NCBI GenBank assembly: GCA_019800895.1
Contig: JAHVKF010000001.1
Span: 868,001 to 932,000, forward strand
Length of the DNA stretch: 64,000 bases
Origin: Halomonas denitrificans
Lineage (GTDB): Bacteria > Pseudomonadota > Gammaproteobacteria > Xanthomonadales > Wenzhouxiangellaceae
Direction: 5' to 3'
A program made the translations under genes and the position numbers. The notes under the pieces are model-generated. The model was not told the DNA's origin, ran no database searches, and saw only the letters and a program-made list of their open reading frames with translations. The stretch's first letter is position 1. Every line of letters begins with the position of its first letter. Of the stretch, positions 16,579 to 27,867 are shown piece after piece.

Positions 16579-17400
16579 ATGAGCACCCTGTCCGGAAAGA
16601 CCCTGTTCATCACCGGCGCGTCGCGCGGCATCGGCGAGGCGATCGCGCTGCGCGCCGCCGCCGACGGCGCCAATGTCGCGATCGCGGCGAAATCCGACCG
16701 CAAGCATCCCAAGCTGCCGGGCACCATCCACAGCGTGGCCGAAGCGGTCGAAGAGGCCGGCGGGAAGGCCCTGCCGCTGAAGGTCGACATCCGCGACGAG
16801 CAGGCGATCGTCGATGCGATGCAGCGCACGGCCGATGCCTTCGGCGGCATCGACATCCTGGTCAACAACGCCTCGGCGATCTATCTCGCGCCGACCGACG
16901 CGGTGCCGATGAAGCGCTTCGACCTGATGTTCGGGGTCAACGTGCGCGGCACCTTCGCGTGTTCCCAGGCCGCGCTTCCGTTTCTCGAACGCTCCGACCA
17001 CGCCCACATTCTAAATCTGTCCCCGCCGCTGAACATGGACGCCAAGTGGTTCGCGCCGCACGTGGCCTACACGATGGCCAAGTACGGCATGAGCCTGTGC
17101 GTGCTGGGCATGGCGCGCGAGTTCGAGGATCGCGGCATCGCCGTCAACGCCCTGTGGCCGCGCACGGTGATCGCCACCGCCGCGCTGCGCATGCTCGGCG
17201 ATGCGGTCGACCCGAAGAACTGCCGCAGCCCCGCGATCATGGCCGACGCCGCGCACGCCGTGCTGTCGGCAAGCCCGGACGCCCGCAGCGGCGAATTCCT
17301 GATCGACGAGGACGTTCTCCGCGCGAACGGAGTGACCGACTTCGAGCGCTACGCGATCGAGCCCGGCCAGCCGCTGGCGCCCGACCTCTTTCTCGACTGA
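16579..17400 (+). CDS. Short-chain dehydrogenase (HSDL2-like)
   Basis: A 273-residue NAD(P)-dependent oxidoreductase. The cofactor loop TGASRGIGEA is at about residues 12-21, NNAS near 95, and the active-site segment is AYTMAKYGMS (Tyr and Lys about 159-163). The stretch HILNLSPPLNMDAKWF is specific to the branch containing human HSDL2 and bacterial relatives. The protein lacks the C-terminal SCP2 domain of HSDL2. The substrate is unknown, probably a hydrophobic acyl or hydroxy compound. It is divergent from the DedA-type gene and converges on hemL. Confidence 0.87.
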   Translation: MSTLSGKTLFITGASRGIGEAIALRAAADGANVAIAAKSDRKHPKLPGTIHSVAEAVEEAGGKALPLKVDIRDEQAIVDAMQRTADAFGGIDILVNNASAIYLAPTDAVPMKRFDLMFGVNVRGTFACSQAALPFLERSDHAHILNLSPPLNMDAKWFAPHVAYTMAKYGMSLCVLGMAREFEDRGIAVNALWPRTVIATAALRMLGDAVDPKNCRSPAIMADAAHAVLSASPDARSGEFLIDEDVLRANGVTDFERYAIEPGQPLAPDLFLD

Positions 17401-17427
17401 GGCGACCGGCCGGGGGCCGGGGCCGGC

Positions 17428-18729
17428 TCAGCTCCGGTCTGCCGCGATCGCCGTCAGCACGGTCCTGGCCGCCGCGATCGTGTCTTCGACCTCGCGTTCG
17501 CCGTGGGCGCTGGATACGAAGCCGGCCTCGAAGGCCGAGGGTGCGAGGTAGACGCCCTCGTCGAGCATGCCGTGGAAGAAGCGCTTGAACAGGTCCAGGT
17601 CGCAGGCCGCGGCCTGCTCGAAGTTCTCGACCCGCTCCCGCTCGGTGAAGAACAGGCCGAACATGCCGCCGACCGCGACGGTGGCCATCGGCACGCCGGC
17701 GTCACGCGCCGCGCCGGCGATGCCTTCCGTGAGCCGGAGCGTGGTCGCGGTCAGCGCATCGTAGAAGCCGGGCGCGGTGATCAGGTCCAGGTTGGCGAGC
17801 CCGGCGGCCATCGCGACGGGATTGCCCGACAGCGTGCCGGCCTGGTAGACCGGCCCCTCGGGCGCGATCATCCGCATGTATTTTTCCTTGCCGCCGAAGG
17901 CGCCGACCGGCATCCCGGCGCCGATGACCTTGCCGAAGCAGCTGAGGTCGGGCCTGACGCCGTAGAGCTGCTGCGCCCCACCGAGCGCGACCCGGAAGCC
18001 GGTCATCACCTCGTCGAACAGCAGCGCGCTGCCGTACTCGTCGCACAGCTCGCGCAGGCCTTCGAGGAAGCCCGGCTTCGGCGGCACGCAGTTCATGTTT
18101 CCGGCCACCGGCTCCACCGCCACACAGGCGATCTCGTCCGGGTACTGCTCGAACAGCGCGCGGACCGAGTCGAGGTCGTTGAAGGTCGCGTTCAGGGTCA
18201 GCTCGGCCAGCGCCGCCGGCACGCCGGGCGAGGTCGGAACGCCGAGGGTCTGTGCACCGCTGCCGGCCTTGACCAGGAAGCTGTCGGCATGACCGTGATA
18301 ATTCCCCTCGAACTTGATGAACCGATTGCGGCCGGTGGCCGCGCGGGCGAGACGGAGCGCGCTCATCGCCGCCTCGGTGCCGGAGTTGACCATCCGCACC
18401 CGCTCGAGGCCCGGGACCAGGTCGCACAGGCGCTCGGCCATGGTCACTTCGTTCGGGCTGGGCGTGCCGAAGCTGAGACCGTTGGCCGCGGCGCGCTGCA
18501 CGGCCTCGATGATCGCCGGGTGGGCGTGGCCGCAGATCATCGGCCCCCAGGACCCGATGTAGTCGATGTAGCGCTGGCCGTCGACGTCGAACAGGCAGGC
18601 CCCTTCGGCACGCTCGAAGAAGACCGGATCGCCGCCGACCCCGGCGAAGGCCCGGACCGGTGAATTGACGCCGCCGGGGATGCGGGCCCGGGCGCGGAGG
18701 AACAGTTCGTGACTCTGGGTGTGATTCAT
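17428..18729 (-). CDS. hemL: Glutamate-1-semialdehyde 2,1-aminomutase
   Basis: A 433-residue PLP enzyme that converts glutamate-1-semialdehyde to 5-aminolevulinate, the second committed step of C5 haem synthesis. The start [20 protein letters not shown] and VNSPVRAF are typical. The PLP lysine lies in [17 protein letters not shown], and [18 protein letters not shown] carries the phosphate-binding part. Start ATG 18729 follows AAGGCGAT about 7 nt upstream. It is downstream of thiE in the same direction, separated by 124 bp. Confidence 0.95.
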   Translation of the reverse strand: MNHTQSHELFLRARARIPGGVNSPVRAFAGVGGDPVFFERAEGACLFDVDGQRYIDYIGSWGPMICGHAHPAIIEAVQRAAANGLSFGTPSPNEVTMAERLCDLVPGLERVRMVNSGTEAAMSALRLARAATGRNRFIKFEGNYHGHADSFLVKAGSGAQTLGVPTSPGVPAALAELTLNATFNDLDSVRALFEQYPDEIACVAVEPVAGNMNCVPPKPGFLEGLRELCDEYGSALLFDEVMTGFRVALGGAQQLYGVRPDLSCFGKVIGAGMPVGAFGGKEKYMRMIAPEGPVYQAGTLSGNPVAMAAGLANLDLITAPGFYDALTATTLRLTEGIAGAARDAGVPMATVAVGGMFGLFFTERERVENFEQAAACDLDLFKRFFHGMLDEGVYLAPSAFEAGFVSSAHGEREVEDTIAAARTVLTAIAADRS

Positions 18730-18853
18730 CGCAGGATCGCCTTGTTCGAAGGGCAGAGTGTGAGGCGCCCAAGGGTACTGGACCGACCGGGCGACTGCAT
18801 CGACGATGCGTACTTCACCGACACCAGGACCGGTGGCTGCCGCGCGGCCGGGA

Positions 18854-19459
18854 TCAGACCATGGACGGATACGCGCGCACCCGCGCGGCGACGTCGGGCG
18901 CGGCGAACACGTCGGACAGCACCGCGACCCGGTCGGCGCCGGCGGCCAGCGCCTCGGCGGCGTTGTCGGCCGTGATGCCGCCGATCGCGACCACCGGCCG
19001 GCCGAAGCGGCGCGCCCGGCCCAGCACGTCGAGGGGGCAGCGGACGGCATCGGGCTTGGTCGGCGACGCGAACACCGCGCCGAAGGCCAGGTAGTCGGCG
19101 CCGGCCGCCGCGAGCCGCTCCGCCCGCTCCAGGTCGTCGTAGCAGGACGCGCCGATCAGCGCATCGGCCCCGAGTCGATCGCGCGCCTCGGCCAGGGAGC
19201 CGTCGTCGCGCCCGAGGTGGACCCCGTCGGCGCCGACGGACCGGGCCAGGGCCGGGTCGTCGTTGATGATCAGGCGCGCGCCGGTCTCGCGGGTCAGTGC
19301 GCGCAGCAGGCGCGCAGTTTCCGGGTCCGCACCGGCCTTGGCCCGGTACTGCAGCCAGTCGACGCCGGCCGCCAGCGCGGCCCGACAGCGGCGCAGCAGT
19401 TCGTCGCGGCCGAGACCGTCGGGAGTCAACAGGTACAGGGAGGACGGGCGTGAGCGCAT
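18854..19459 (-). CDS. thiE: Thiamine-phosphate synthase
   Basis: A 201-residue TIM-barrel enzyme joining HMP-pyrophosphate and thiazole phosphate to give thiamine phosphate. Motifs: LQYRAK (about residue 36), [10 protein letters not shown] (about 63), [13 protein letters not shown] (about 76), IGASCYD (about 102), [16 protein letters not shown] (about 121) and VAIGGIT (about 155), all in the family order. No TPP riboswitch fits in the 54 bp to the divergent rubredoxin gene. Confidence 0.94.
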   Translation of the reverse strand: MRSRPSSLYLLTPDGLGRDELLRRCRAALAAGVDWLQYRAKAGADPETARLLRALTRETGARLIINDDPALARSVGADGVHLGRDDGSLAEARDRLGADALIGASCYDDLERAERLAAAGADYLAFGAVFASPTKPDAVRCPLDVLGRARRFGRPVVAIGGITADNAAEALAAGADRVAVLSDVFAAPDVAARVRAYPSMV

Positions 19460-19513
19460 CGGCGATGCCTTTTCATTAGAATGTCGCGCTGATCGACGTC
19501 TCGAAGGATACCC

Positions 19514-19696
19514 GTGAGCGAAGCTGAACCGTTCAAGAAGTGGATGTGCGTGGTCTGCGGCTGGATCTACGACGAGGAGCTCGGCGACCCCGATTCCGGC
19601 CTGGCCCCGGGAACGCGCTGGGACGACGTGCCCGAATCCTGGGTCTGCCCCGACTGCGCTGCCGGCAAGGAAGACTTCGAGATGGTCGAATTCTGA
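19514..19696 (+). CDS. Rubredoxin
   Basis: A 60-residue one-iron electron carrier. The two iron-binding knuckles are CVVCGWIYDEELGDP (Cys at about 12 and 15) and WVCPDCAAGKEDFE (Cys at about 45 and 48). The loop GLAPGTRWDDVPESW is also standard. Starts at GTG 19514. It would pass electrons to a hydroxylase, oxidase or reductase in the cytosol; no partner gene is adjacent. A weak 5-bp hairpin (GGGGC/GCCCC, 19722-19737) follows the stop. Confidence 0.95.
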   Translation: MSEAEPFKKWMCVVCGWIYDEELGDPDSGLAPGTRWDDVPESWVCPDCAAGKEDFEMVEF

Positions 19697-19772
19697 TCGG
19701 TCGGTCGGGCCTGCCCGTCCGGGGGCTTCGATGCCCCGCTCCCCCGGTCGCAGAATGGATCCGGGGCTTCCC

Positions 19773-20498
19773 TCAAACGCCGATCAGGCCGCTGGACCAG
19801 CGTCCTCCGTCCTCCAGCACGAACCAGCGCGCCATCGGCGCCGCCTCGCCGGGCGTGAAGCGCGGCATGCCCGCCAGGCTGTTCGCCGCCGCCGACGGAG
19901 CGGCCAGGCACGCGATGCCGCGATGCCGACCGCGGAACCGCTGGTGGACGTGACCGAAGGCGACGAAGCGAACCCCGCCCGCCGCCTCCGTGGCGTTCCA
20001 GAACGCGTCCGGCTCGACCAGCGGTACCTTGTCGATCCAGGCCGCGCCCACCGGCACGGGCTGGTGGTGCACGAAGATCCCGACCGGCCGCATCCCGTCG
20101 AGCCGCTTCAACGGCTCGAGGCGCTCCGGCGTCAAGCGCCCGGCAGGCTCGTCCACCCACGCCGAGTCCAGAAGCACCAGTTGCCAGTCCCCCGCCTCGA
20201 TCACCGGCCCGGCGTCCCAGCCGGCCGCGTCGAAGGGGTCCTGCATCCGTGACCGGTCGTCGTGGTTGCCCGGAAGCCACGCGACCGGGCAGCCGAAGCC
20301 CGAGGCCCAGTCGACGATACGCTCGTAGCTGGCCGGGCTGGCGTCCTCGGACAGGTCGCCGGTAAGCACCAGCCGGTCCGGCTCGAAGGCCTCGACGGCC
20401 GCGCTCAGGCGATGGAGGTTGCGCTCGGCGGATTGGCCGCGGTAGTCGGCGCCGGGGTCGGCGGCCAGGTGGCAGTCGGTGACCTGCAGCACGCGCAC
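19773..20498 (-). CDS. cpdA: CpdA-like calcineurin phosphoesterase
   Basis: A 241-residue metallophosphoesterase of the 3',5'-cAMP phosphodiesterase group. Metal-ligand motifs appear in order: DxH as VTDCHLAADP (about residues 7-16), GDLSED (about 47), GNHDD (about 77), HHQPVPVG (about 147) and GHVHQ (about 189). Family enzymes hydrolyse cAMP, though substrate range varies. It follows the degenerate M48 lipoprotein gene by 4 bp, so the two are probably co-transcribed. Converges with rubredoxin. Confidence 0.85.
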   Translation of the reverse strand: MRVLQVTDCHLAADPGADYRGQSAERNLHRLSAAVEAFEPDRLVLTGDLSEDASPASYERIVDWASGFGCPVAWLPGNHDDRSRMQDPFDAAGWDAGPVIEAGDWQLVLLDSAWVDEPAGRLTPERLEPLKRLDGMRPVGIFVHHQPVPVGAAWIDKVPLVEPDAFWNATEAAGGVRFVAFGHVHQRFRGRHRGIACLAAPSAAANSLAGMPRFTPGEAAPMARWFVLEDGGRWSSGLIGV

Positions 20499-20502
20499 CG
20501 GC

Positions 20503-21693
20503 TCAACGCCTCCTGCGTTCGATCAACTGCTCGATCGTGTCGATCGCGTCGGCATAGGGACTGGTCGGACCGGCCGCATCGGCGCGCTCGAGCAGCGCCG
20601 CGGCCTCCTCGTCCCGGCCCTGGCGGACCCGGACCACGGCCATCTCGTACAGCCCGGGCGCGCGCGGCAGGAAGACCAGTTCGGGACCGAGCAGCGCTTC
20701 GGCGTCTTCGAGCTCGCGCAGGTGGGCCAGGATCCAGCCCCGCAGATAATCGGCATCCGGCAGCCGGTGACCTTCGGCGAGCAGCGCTTCGAGCCGATCG
20801 CGGGCGTAGTAGGCGTGGTTGTTGCGCAGGTCCAGCTCGGCGTGCAGGTAGCGGCCGTCGACGTCGTCGGGCAGGGTCCGCCCGGCGGCCAGCACGGCCC
20901 GGTAGGCGCGATCGAGCCGGCCGCGGCCGATTTCCCGTCGCACGACCGCCAGGTGCTCCAGGCCGTCGCGCAGGTCGGCCAGTCCGCTCCAGTCGCCGGC
21001 CCCGGCGCCATCGGCGGCTGCGCTGGCCGCCGCACCACCGACCCGCTCCAGCCACAGCGACTCGGGCCGCTCGACGCTGAGTCGATGGACCAGTCGGTGG
21101 AACGCCTCGCCGTCGAAGCCCGCCTCGCGCAACGATGCAGGCACGACGGACGCGCAGTCGCCGCCGCAGGCGCCGGCCACGGCCTGGCGGTAGAGCGCGG
21201 CGTTGCCGTCCAGGCGCACGTCGATGTAGCGGAGCTTGCGCAAGCTGTCCGGTTCGTCGGCCGGCAACCCTTTCGACGCACCCGCCCTCCACGCGCGGTC
21301 GGCCGCGCGGCACATGCTTCCGGCCGCCGCCAGCACCGCGGCGGCCTCGTCGTCGCTGTGCAGCCATGCGAGCAGGCCGCGGCCGATCACGATCCGCCCG
21401 CCGGCCAGGCAGAGCGCGTCCGGGTCCGCTTCGACCGTCAGCACGACGTCCACCGTCGACGGCAGCTCGGCGCCGGCCTCGCGCAGGCGATCGAGCAGGC
21501 CCGTCAGTCGCGCTTCGAGCCCGTCGGGCGACGTCGGCAGGACGCGGCCGTGGACACGATGGAACGGCGGGTACAGCGCCTGCTCCGCGGCCGCGCGTTC
21601 GTCGGCGTCGAGCTCGACCGGTCCGCCGCAGCCGGCCAGTCCGGTCGCGACAAGTGCAACGAACGCGCAGACGATGCCCGTTCGCCGGGTCAT
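20503..21693 (-). CDS. Degenerate M48-type peptidase lipoprotein with TPR-like C-terminus
   Basis: A 396-residue lipoprotein: signal peptide with lipobox LAGC, cysteine at about residue 21. Residues about 40-220 follow the BepA/LoiP M48 pattern (GLLAWLHSDDEAAAVLAAAG), but where the family has the zinc motif HEIGHV this protein has AAGSMC, so no HExxH is present. The C-terminal 170 residues hold alpha-helical TPR-like repeats, as in BepA. Start ATG 21693 places the signal peptide at the terminus. It probably acts in the periplasm as a binding or chaperone protein for outer-membrane assembly. Loss of activity is inferred from the missing motif. Confidence 0.6.
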   Translation of the reverse strand: MTRRTGIVCAFVALVATGLAGCGGPVELDADERAAAEQALYPPFHRVHGRVLPTSPDGLEARLTGLLDRLREAGAELPSTVDVVLTVEADPDALCLAGGRIVIGRGLLAWLHSDDEAAAVLAAAGSMCRAADRAWRAGASKGLPADEPDSLRKLRYIDVRLDGNAALYRQAVAGACGGDCASVVPASLREAGFDGEAFHRLVHRLSVERPESLWLERVGGAAASAAADGAGAGDWSGLADLRDGLEHLAVVRREIGRGRLDRAYRAVLAAGRTLPDDVDGRYLHAELDLRNNHAYYARDRLEALLAEGHRLPDADYLRGWILAHLRELEDAEALLGPELVFLPRAPGLYEMAVVRVRQGRDEEAAALLERADAAGPTSPYADAIDTIEQLIERRRR

Positions 21694-21872
21694 GGTCGAT
21701 TCCGCTTCATGCATACGATTCCTTCATCGATTTCTTCCTTCATGCCGCTCCGTGCGCCCTGCATCCGTCGAACCTGGATCCGTGGATTCAGCGAGGAAGG
21801 GACGGTCGCCTGTGACGAATGCGGGCCGGCCGGGTCACCGGGCGCGCCGGTCCGACAGGAACCGGACGCGAA

Positions 21873-22421
21873 TCAGCCGTCGTCCTCGCCGGGCACCTGC
21901 CCGAAGACCACCGGGTCACCGATCTCCACGCCCAGCCGTTCCATTTCGCCGGCATTGACTTCGAGCACGTACTGCGCCGGGACCCCGCTCGGGTAGTTGG
22001 GGCAGCGCCGGGTCCGGCACGGCGGCGTGTCCAGCGACCAGGCCACGATCCGCCGCTCCGCGTCGATGTAGACGATGTCCAGCGGTATCCGCGTGTTGCG
22101 CATCCAGAACGCGCGCGGCGCCTCGCGCGGGAACAGGAACAGCATCCCGGCCCCGGCGTCGAGTTCGTTCCGGAACATCAGCCCGCGCGCGCGCTCCTCG
22201 TCGTCGTCGGCGATCTCCACCCGGTAGCGCTGACCGCCGACCTCGACCCACGGCCCCGAGGCCTGGCAGCCGGTGGCCAGCAACAGCGCGGCCAGCACCC
22301 ACGGCAGCCAGGCCGGAGCGACCGTCGTTCGCTTCGCGGTCACCGTCGAATCGTTCGTCGTCTCGCCCATTCTCGCGCTCGTCGTGTCAATCGTCGTAGC
22401 AATCGTCGTGTCAATCGTCAT
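21873..22421 (-). CDS. DUF192 family lipoprotein
   Basis: A 182-residue protein with a DUF192 domain at about residues 60-178: ERARGLMFRNELDAGAGMLFLF, then FWMRNTRIPLDIVYID and GEMERLGVEIGD, all characteristic. Function of the family is unknown. A hydrophobic stretch ending in ATGC (Cys about 52) indicates a lipoprotein. ATG 22421 has GGTGGAG about 8 nt upstream and overlaps the folA stop, but gives an n-region made largely of the repeat T-I-D-T-T-I-A-T-T; ATG 22370 gives a more ordinary signal peptide. Confidence 0.82.
   Translation of the reverse strand: MTIDTTIATTIDTTSARMGETTNDSTVTAKRTTVAPAWLPWVLAALLLATGCQASGPWVEVGGQRYRVEIADDDEERARGLMFRNELDAGAGMLFLFPREAPRAFWMRNTRIPLDIVYIDAERRIVAWSLDTPPCRTRRCPNYPSGVPAQYVLEVNAGEMERLGVEIGDPVVFGQVPGEDDG
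22379..22420. repeat. 12-bp tandem repeat in the folA/DUF192 overlap
   Basis: Units TCGTCGTGTCAA, TCGTCGTAGCAA, TCGTCGTGTCAA, then half a unit (TCGTCA). Each unit equals four codons on the minus strand (IDTT or IATT), so copy-number change would keep the reading frame of the DUF192 protein. The repeat runs into the end of folA. Confidence 0.85.
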
Positions 22422-22959
22422 CCGCCCACTCCACCGGCGTGTTCCGGATCAGCGACAGGAAGATCATGCGATGCGGGTTCGCGCCGTCGGCCGGGTGCGC
22501 CTCCATCGACCGCAGGCGCCAGTCGACCCGGCGCCACGCCGGAAACCGCGTATCGCCCTCGGGCCGGGCATCGACCAGCGTGAGCTCCATCGCCGCGGCA
22601 CGCGGCAATGCCTCGGCGTAGAGCTGACCGCCGCCGATCACCATGGCCGGCACCTCGGCGTCCAGCCGGTCCAGCGCCTCGTCCAGCGATCGCGCGCATT
22701 CGACCCCGCTCGGCGCCTCGCTCCAGGAACGACTGAGCACCAGGTTTCGTCGTCCCGGCAGGGGGCGCCCGATCGACTCGAAGGTCGCCCGTCCCATGAT
22801 CACCGGGTGGCCCAGGGTGACCTGCTTGAAGTGCGCCAGGTCGGCCGGCAGGTGCCAGGGCATCTCGCCGTCGACGCCGATCACGCGGTTGCGCCCGAGC
22901 GCCGCGACCAGGACGATTTCCGGTCGCGCGGGAGGTCCGAGCGAGCTGCGCTCGTTCAT
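22411..22959 (-). CDS. folA: Dihydrofolate reductase
   Basis: A 182-residue enzyme reducing dihydrofolate to tetrahydrofolate with NADPH. Motifs: LVAALGRNRVIGVDGEMPWHLPADL with the substrate Asp/Trp region, VIMGRATFESIGRPLPGR for cofactor binding, and VIGGGQLYAEAL. Start ATG 22959 follows GAGG; an ATG at 23001 would overlap thyA and add 14 atypical residues. It lies directly after thyA in the standard lgt-thyA-folA order, with which it should be co-transcribed. Confidence 0.93.
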   Translation of the reverse strand: MNERSSLGPPARPEIVLVAALGRNRVIGVDGEMPWHLPADLAHFKQVTLGHPVIMGRATFESIGRPLPGRRNLVLSRSWSEAPSGVECARSLDEALDRLDAEVPAMVIGGGQLYAEALPRAAAMELTLVDARPEGDTRFPAWRRVDWRLRSMEAHPADGANPHRMIFLSLIRNTPVEWADDD

Positions 22960-22990
22960 CGGGGCCTCGTGCGGCGATTCATGCTGCGAT

Positions 22991-23824
22991 TCATACGGCA
23001 ATGGGCGCCCTGATCGCCGGGTGGCAGCGGTAGCCGGTCAGCTCGAAGTCCTCGTACACGAAATCCTCGAGACGACGCCGCGCCGGGTTCAGCGTCATGG
23101 TCGGCAGGGGGTAGGGTTCGCGCGCGAGCTGCTCGTCGACCTGGTCGAGGTGATTTCGGTACAGGTGGGCGTCGCCGAGCGTGTGGATGAACTCCCAGGG
23201 CTCGAGGTCCGTGACCTGCCCGACCATCATCAGCAGCAGTGCGTAGGAGGCGATGTTGAACGGCACGCCCAGGAAGCAATCGGCGCTGCGCTGGTACAGC
23301 TGGAGGCTGATCCGGCCGTCGGCGACCCAGAACTGGAACATGGTGTGGCACGGCGCCAGCGCCATCCGGCCCCGGGCCGGGTTCTCGTGCGGCGCGAGGC
23401 GTTCGTCCGGAAGCTCGGCCGGGTTCCATGCCGAGACGACGTGGCGTCGCGAGTCGGGCCGTTTACGGATGCGCTCGACGACCCGCTCGATCTGGTCCAG
23501 CGAACCGCCGGCGGGCAGCGGCCAGGCCCGCCACTGCTTGCCGTAGACCGGCCCCAGGTCGCCGCGTTCGTCGGCCCACTCGTCCCAGATCGTCACGCCG
23601 TGTTCATTCAGGTAGCCGACGTTCGTATCGCCCTTCAGGAACCAGAGCAGTTCGTGGACGATCGATCGAAGGTGCAGCTTCTTGGTGGTGACCATCGGAA
23701 ACCCGTCGCCGAGGTCGAAGCGCATCTGGTAGCCGAACACGCTGAGGGTGCCGGTTCCGGTTCGATCGTTCTTCGCCACCCCGTGGTCGCGGACGTGGGT
23801 CAGGAGGTCGTGATAGGCCTTCAT
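22991..23824 (-). CDS. thyA: Thymidylate synthase
   Basis: A 277-residue enzyme making dTMP from dUMP and methylene-tetrahydrofolate. Signature parts: [19 protein letters not shown], the catalytic cysteine in [12 protein letters not shown], the phosphate-binding [20 protein letters not shown], and HLYRNHLDQ. It regenerates the dihydrofolate that the next gene, folA, reduces. The start overlaps the lgt stop (ATGA). Confidence 0.96.
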   Translation of the reverse strand: MKAYHDLLTHVRDHGVAKNDRTGTGTLSVFGYQMRFDLGDGFPMVTTKKLHLRSIVHELLWFLKGDTNVGYLNEHGVTIWDEWADERGDLGPVYGKQWRAWPLPAGGSLDQIERVVERIRKRPDSRRHVVSAWNPAELPDERLAPHENPARGRMALAPCHTMFQFWVADGRISLQLYQRSADCFLGVPFNIASYALLLMMVGQVTDLEPWEFIHTLGDAHLYRNHLDQVDEQLAREPYPLPTMTLNPARRRLEDFVYEDFELTGYRCHPAIRAPIAV

Positions 23825-24717
23825 GGCGGTGTTTCCCGGTTCGGGGCTGTCCGATCCGGCGCCTTCGGCCCAGGACGGCGGTAGGCATGCGCCATCAGCG
23901 CGACGCCGGCGATGAACATCGGGATCGACAGCAGCTGGCCCATGGTCAGCGCGTCGAATGCGACGAAGCCCAGGTGCGCATCGGGCTCGCGGAACAACTC
24001 GGCGATGCAGCGGAACACCGCATAGCCGGCGAGGAACAGGCCGCCGACCGCTCCGGCCGGCCGCGGACGCCGCGCGAACACCCAGACGATGACGAACAGC
24101 AGCACGCCTTCCAGCGCCGCCTGGTAGAGCTGCGAGGGATGCCTGGCGTAGACGTCGAGCTCGCCGGCGCGCCACGCGGCTTCGAGTGCCGCCTCGCTGG
24201 CGAAGCCGCGATCGATCGCCGCGGGAAAGATCATCGCCCAGGGCGCATCGCTGACGCGGCCCCAGAGCTCGCCGCCGATGAAGTTGCCGATCCGGCCGAA
24301 GGCCAGGCCCAGCGGCACCACCTGGGCCGTGAAGTCGCCGAGCTTGAGAAACCCGATGCCGAGGTGCCGCGCGTACAGCGCCATGGCCACCAGGACGCCG
24401 ATCAGCCCACCGTGGAACGACATGCCGCCGTCCTGGATCCTGATCGGAAACAACCAGTCGTCGGCCCAGCGATCGAGCCCGTAGAACAGGACGTAGCCGA
24501 GCCGGCCTCCGGCGATCACCCCGACGATGATCCAGAACAGGTAGTCGCCGACCTGGACCGGGGCGATCGGCCAGTGCGGCTGGCGCGCCCTGCGCCGCAG
24601 CAGCCACCAACCGGCGGCGAAGGCCAGCAGGTAGGTCACGCCGTACCAGTGCACCTGGACCGGCCCCAGGTCCAGGGCGATCGGGTCGATATCGACGAGC
24701 ATCGCGGGAGAAGACAT
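23821..24717 (-). CDS. lgt: Prolipoprotein diacylglyceryl transferase
   Basis: A 298-residue inner-membrane enzyme adding diacylglycerol to the lipobox cysteine of lipoproteins. About seven membrane segments. The essential motif [20 protein letters not shown] (about residues 139-158), [12 protein letters not shown] near the N-terminus, [11 protein letters not shown] (about 95) and the [12 protein letters not shown] loop (about 190) are all intact. Start ATG 24717 places the first helix correctly. A TACAAT box on the minus strand at 24757-24762 could be its -10 element. The window encodes at least four lipoproteins that would be substrates. Confidence 0.95.
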   Translation of the reverse strand: MSSPAMLVDIDPIALDLGPVQVHWYGVTYLLAFAAGWWLLRRRARQPHWPIAPVQVGDYLFWIIVGVIAGGRLGYVLFYGLDRWADDWLFPIRIQDGGMSFHGGLIGVLVAMALYARHLGIGFLKLGDFTAQVVPLGLAFGRIGNFIGGELWGRVSDAPWAMIFPAAIDRGFASEAALEAAWRAGELDVYARHPSQLYQAALEGVLLFVIVWVFARRPRPAGAVGGLFLAGYAVFRCIAELFREPDAHLGFVAFDALTMGQLLSIPMFIAGVALMAHAYRRPGPKAPDRTAPNRETPP

Positions 24718-24844
24718 GCTGGGGCGCGGGTCGGCGGGGACGGAGAACGAGCCTCGATTGTATAGGCTACGACACCCGGCCGGGCCGGCGGTCGCCGGGC
24801 CCCTGCGGTATCCTCGTCGGCCGTCCCTGCACCGCGCATCGACC

Positions 24845-26943
<2,099 letters not shown>

Positions 26944-26944
<1 letters not shown>

Positions 26945-27867
26945 TGGGAACCGGCCGCCCCCTGGCGCGCATCACCCGGGCTCTCGGGCGAATCGCGGCC
27001 ACCGTCCTCGCGGTCGTGGTGCTGCTGGTCCCGCCTGCGGCGGATGGCAACGATCCACGAAGCGAGGACGCGGCGGCTCCGCGCATCGTCAGCCTCGCAC
27101 CGCACCTGACCGAGCTGGCCTTCGATGCCGGGGCCGGCGACCGCCTGGTGGGCGCGGTCGAATGGAGTGACCATCCCGCTGCGGCGCGCGAGCTGCCCCG
27201 GATCGGCGACGCGTTCCGCTTCGACGCCGAAACGATCCTCTCGCTGGGCGCCACCGATGCGATCGCGTGGGAGGGCGGCACGCCGATCTCCAGCCGGCGC
27301 CAGCTCGAGGCGCTCGGCCTGTCGGTCCATTCGATCGAAACCCGGACACTGGACGAGATCGGCGAGGCGCTGCGCGCCCTGGGCCGCCTGGCCGGCACCT
27401 CGGCGGCGGCGGACGCTGCGGCCGGGCGCTATCGCGAGCGGCTCGAACGGCTCCGGTCCAATCCCCGTCGCGGCGCCCCGATCACCGTGTTCTACCAGGT
27501 CAGCCGGCGCCCCCTGTTCACGCTCGGTGGCCGCCACGTGTTCAACGAGGTGCTGGCCCTGTGCGGCGCCCGAAACGTCTTCGCCGACCTGGACGTGGAA
27601 GCCGCGGCGGTCGGCATCGAGTCGGTCGTCGACGCCGCGCCGGACGTGATCCTGGTCGGCGCCGACCGGCGCCCCGCGGAGGCATCTGCGGCCTGGGCGT
27701 CGCGGACCGGGATTCCAGCGGTCCGGTGCGGACGGGTGCTGGAAGTGGACGCCGATACGCTGGTCCGCCCGACCACGCGCCTGCTCGAAGGCGCCGAGGC
27801 CCTGTGCGAACGCCTGGATACGCTCAGGCGGGCTGAAGATCCAGCATGCGGAATCGCCCCCCGCTGA
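26944..27867 (+). CDS. BtuF-like cobalamin/iron-chelate periplasmic binding protein
   Basis: A 307-residue periplasmic binding protein: signal peptide about 1-34, then RIVSLAPHLTELAFDAGAGD (about 46), VGAVEWSDHP and a C-terminal lobe with VGADRRP and TTRLLEGAEALCERL. The order and spacing match BtuF, which hands vitamin B12 to BtuCD. No permease or ATPase gene is in the window, so the ligand is uncertain. The 5' end overlaps the YyaL-like gene by one base, and its last 44 bp overlap the convergent PP-loop gene. Confidence 0.8.

Noticed and set aside
17401-17427. Terminator between the SDR gene and hemL
   Set aside because: The stretch is GC-rich (GGCCGGGGGCCGGGGCCGG) and can fold many ways, but has no defined stem with a T tract.
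19460-19513. TPP riboswitch before thiE
   Set aside because: Only 54 bp separate thiE from rubredoxin, and no CUGAGA-type element is present.
22379-22420. CRISPR-like repeat
   Set aside because: Units are 12 bp, contiguous, without spacers, and in coding frame.
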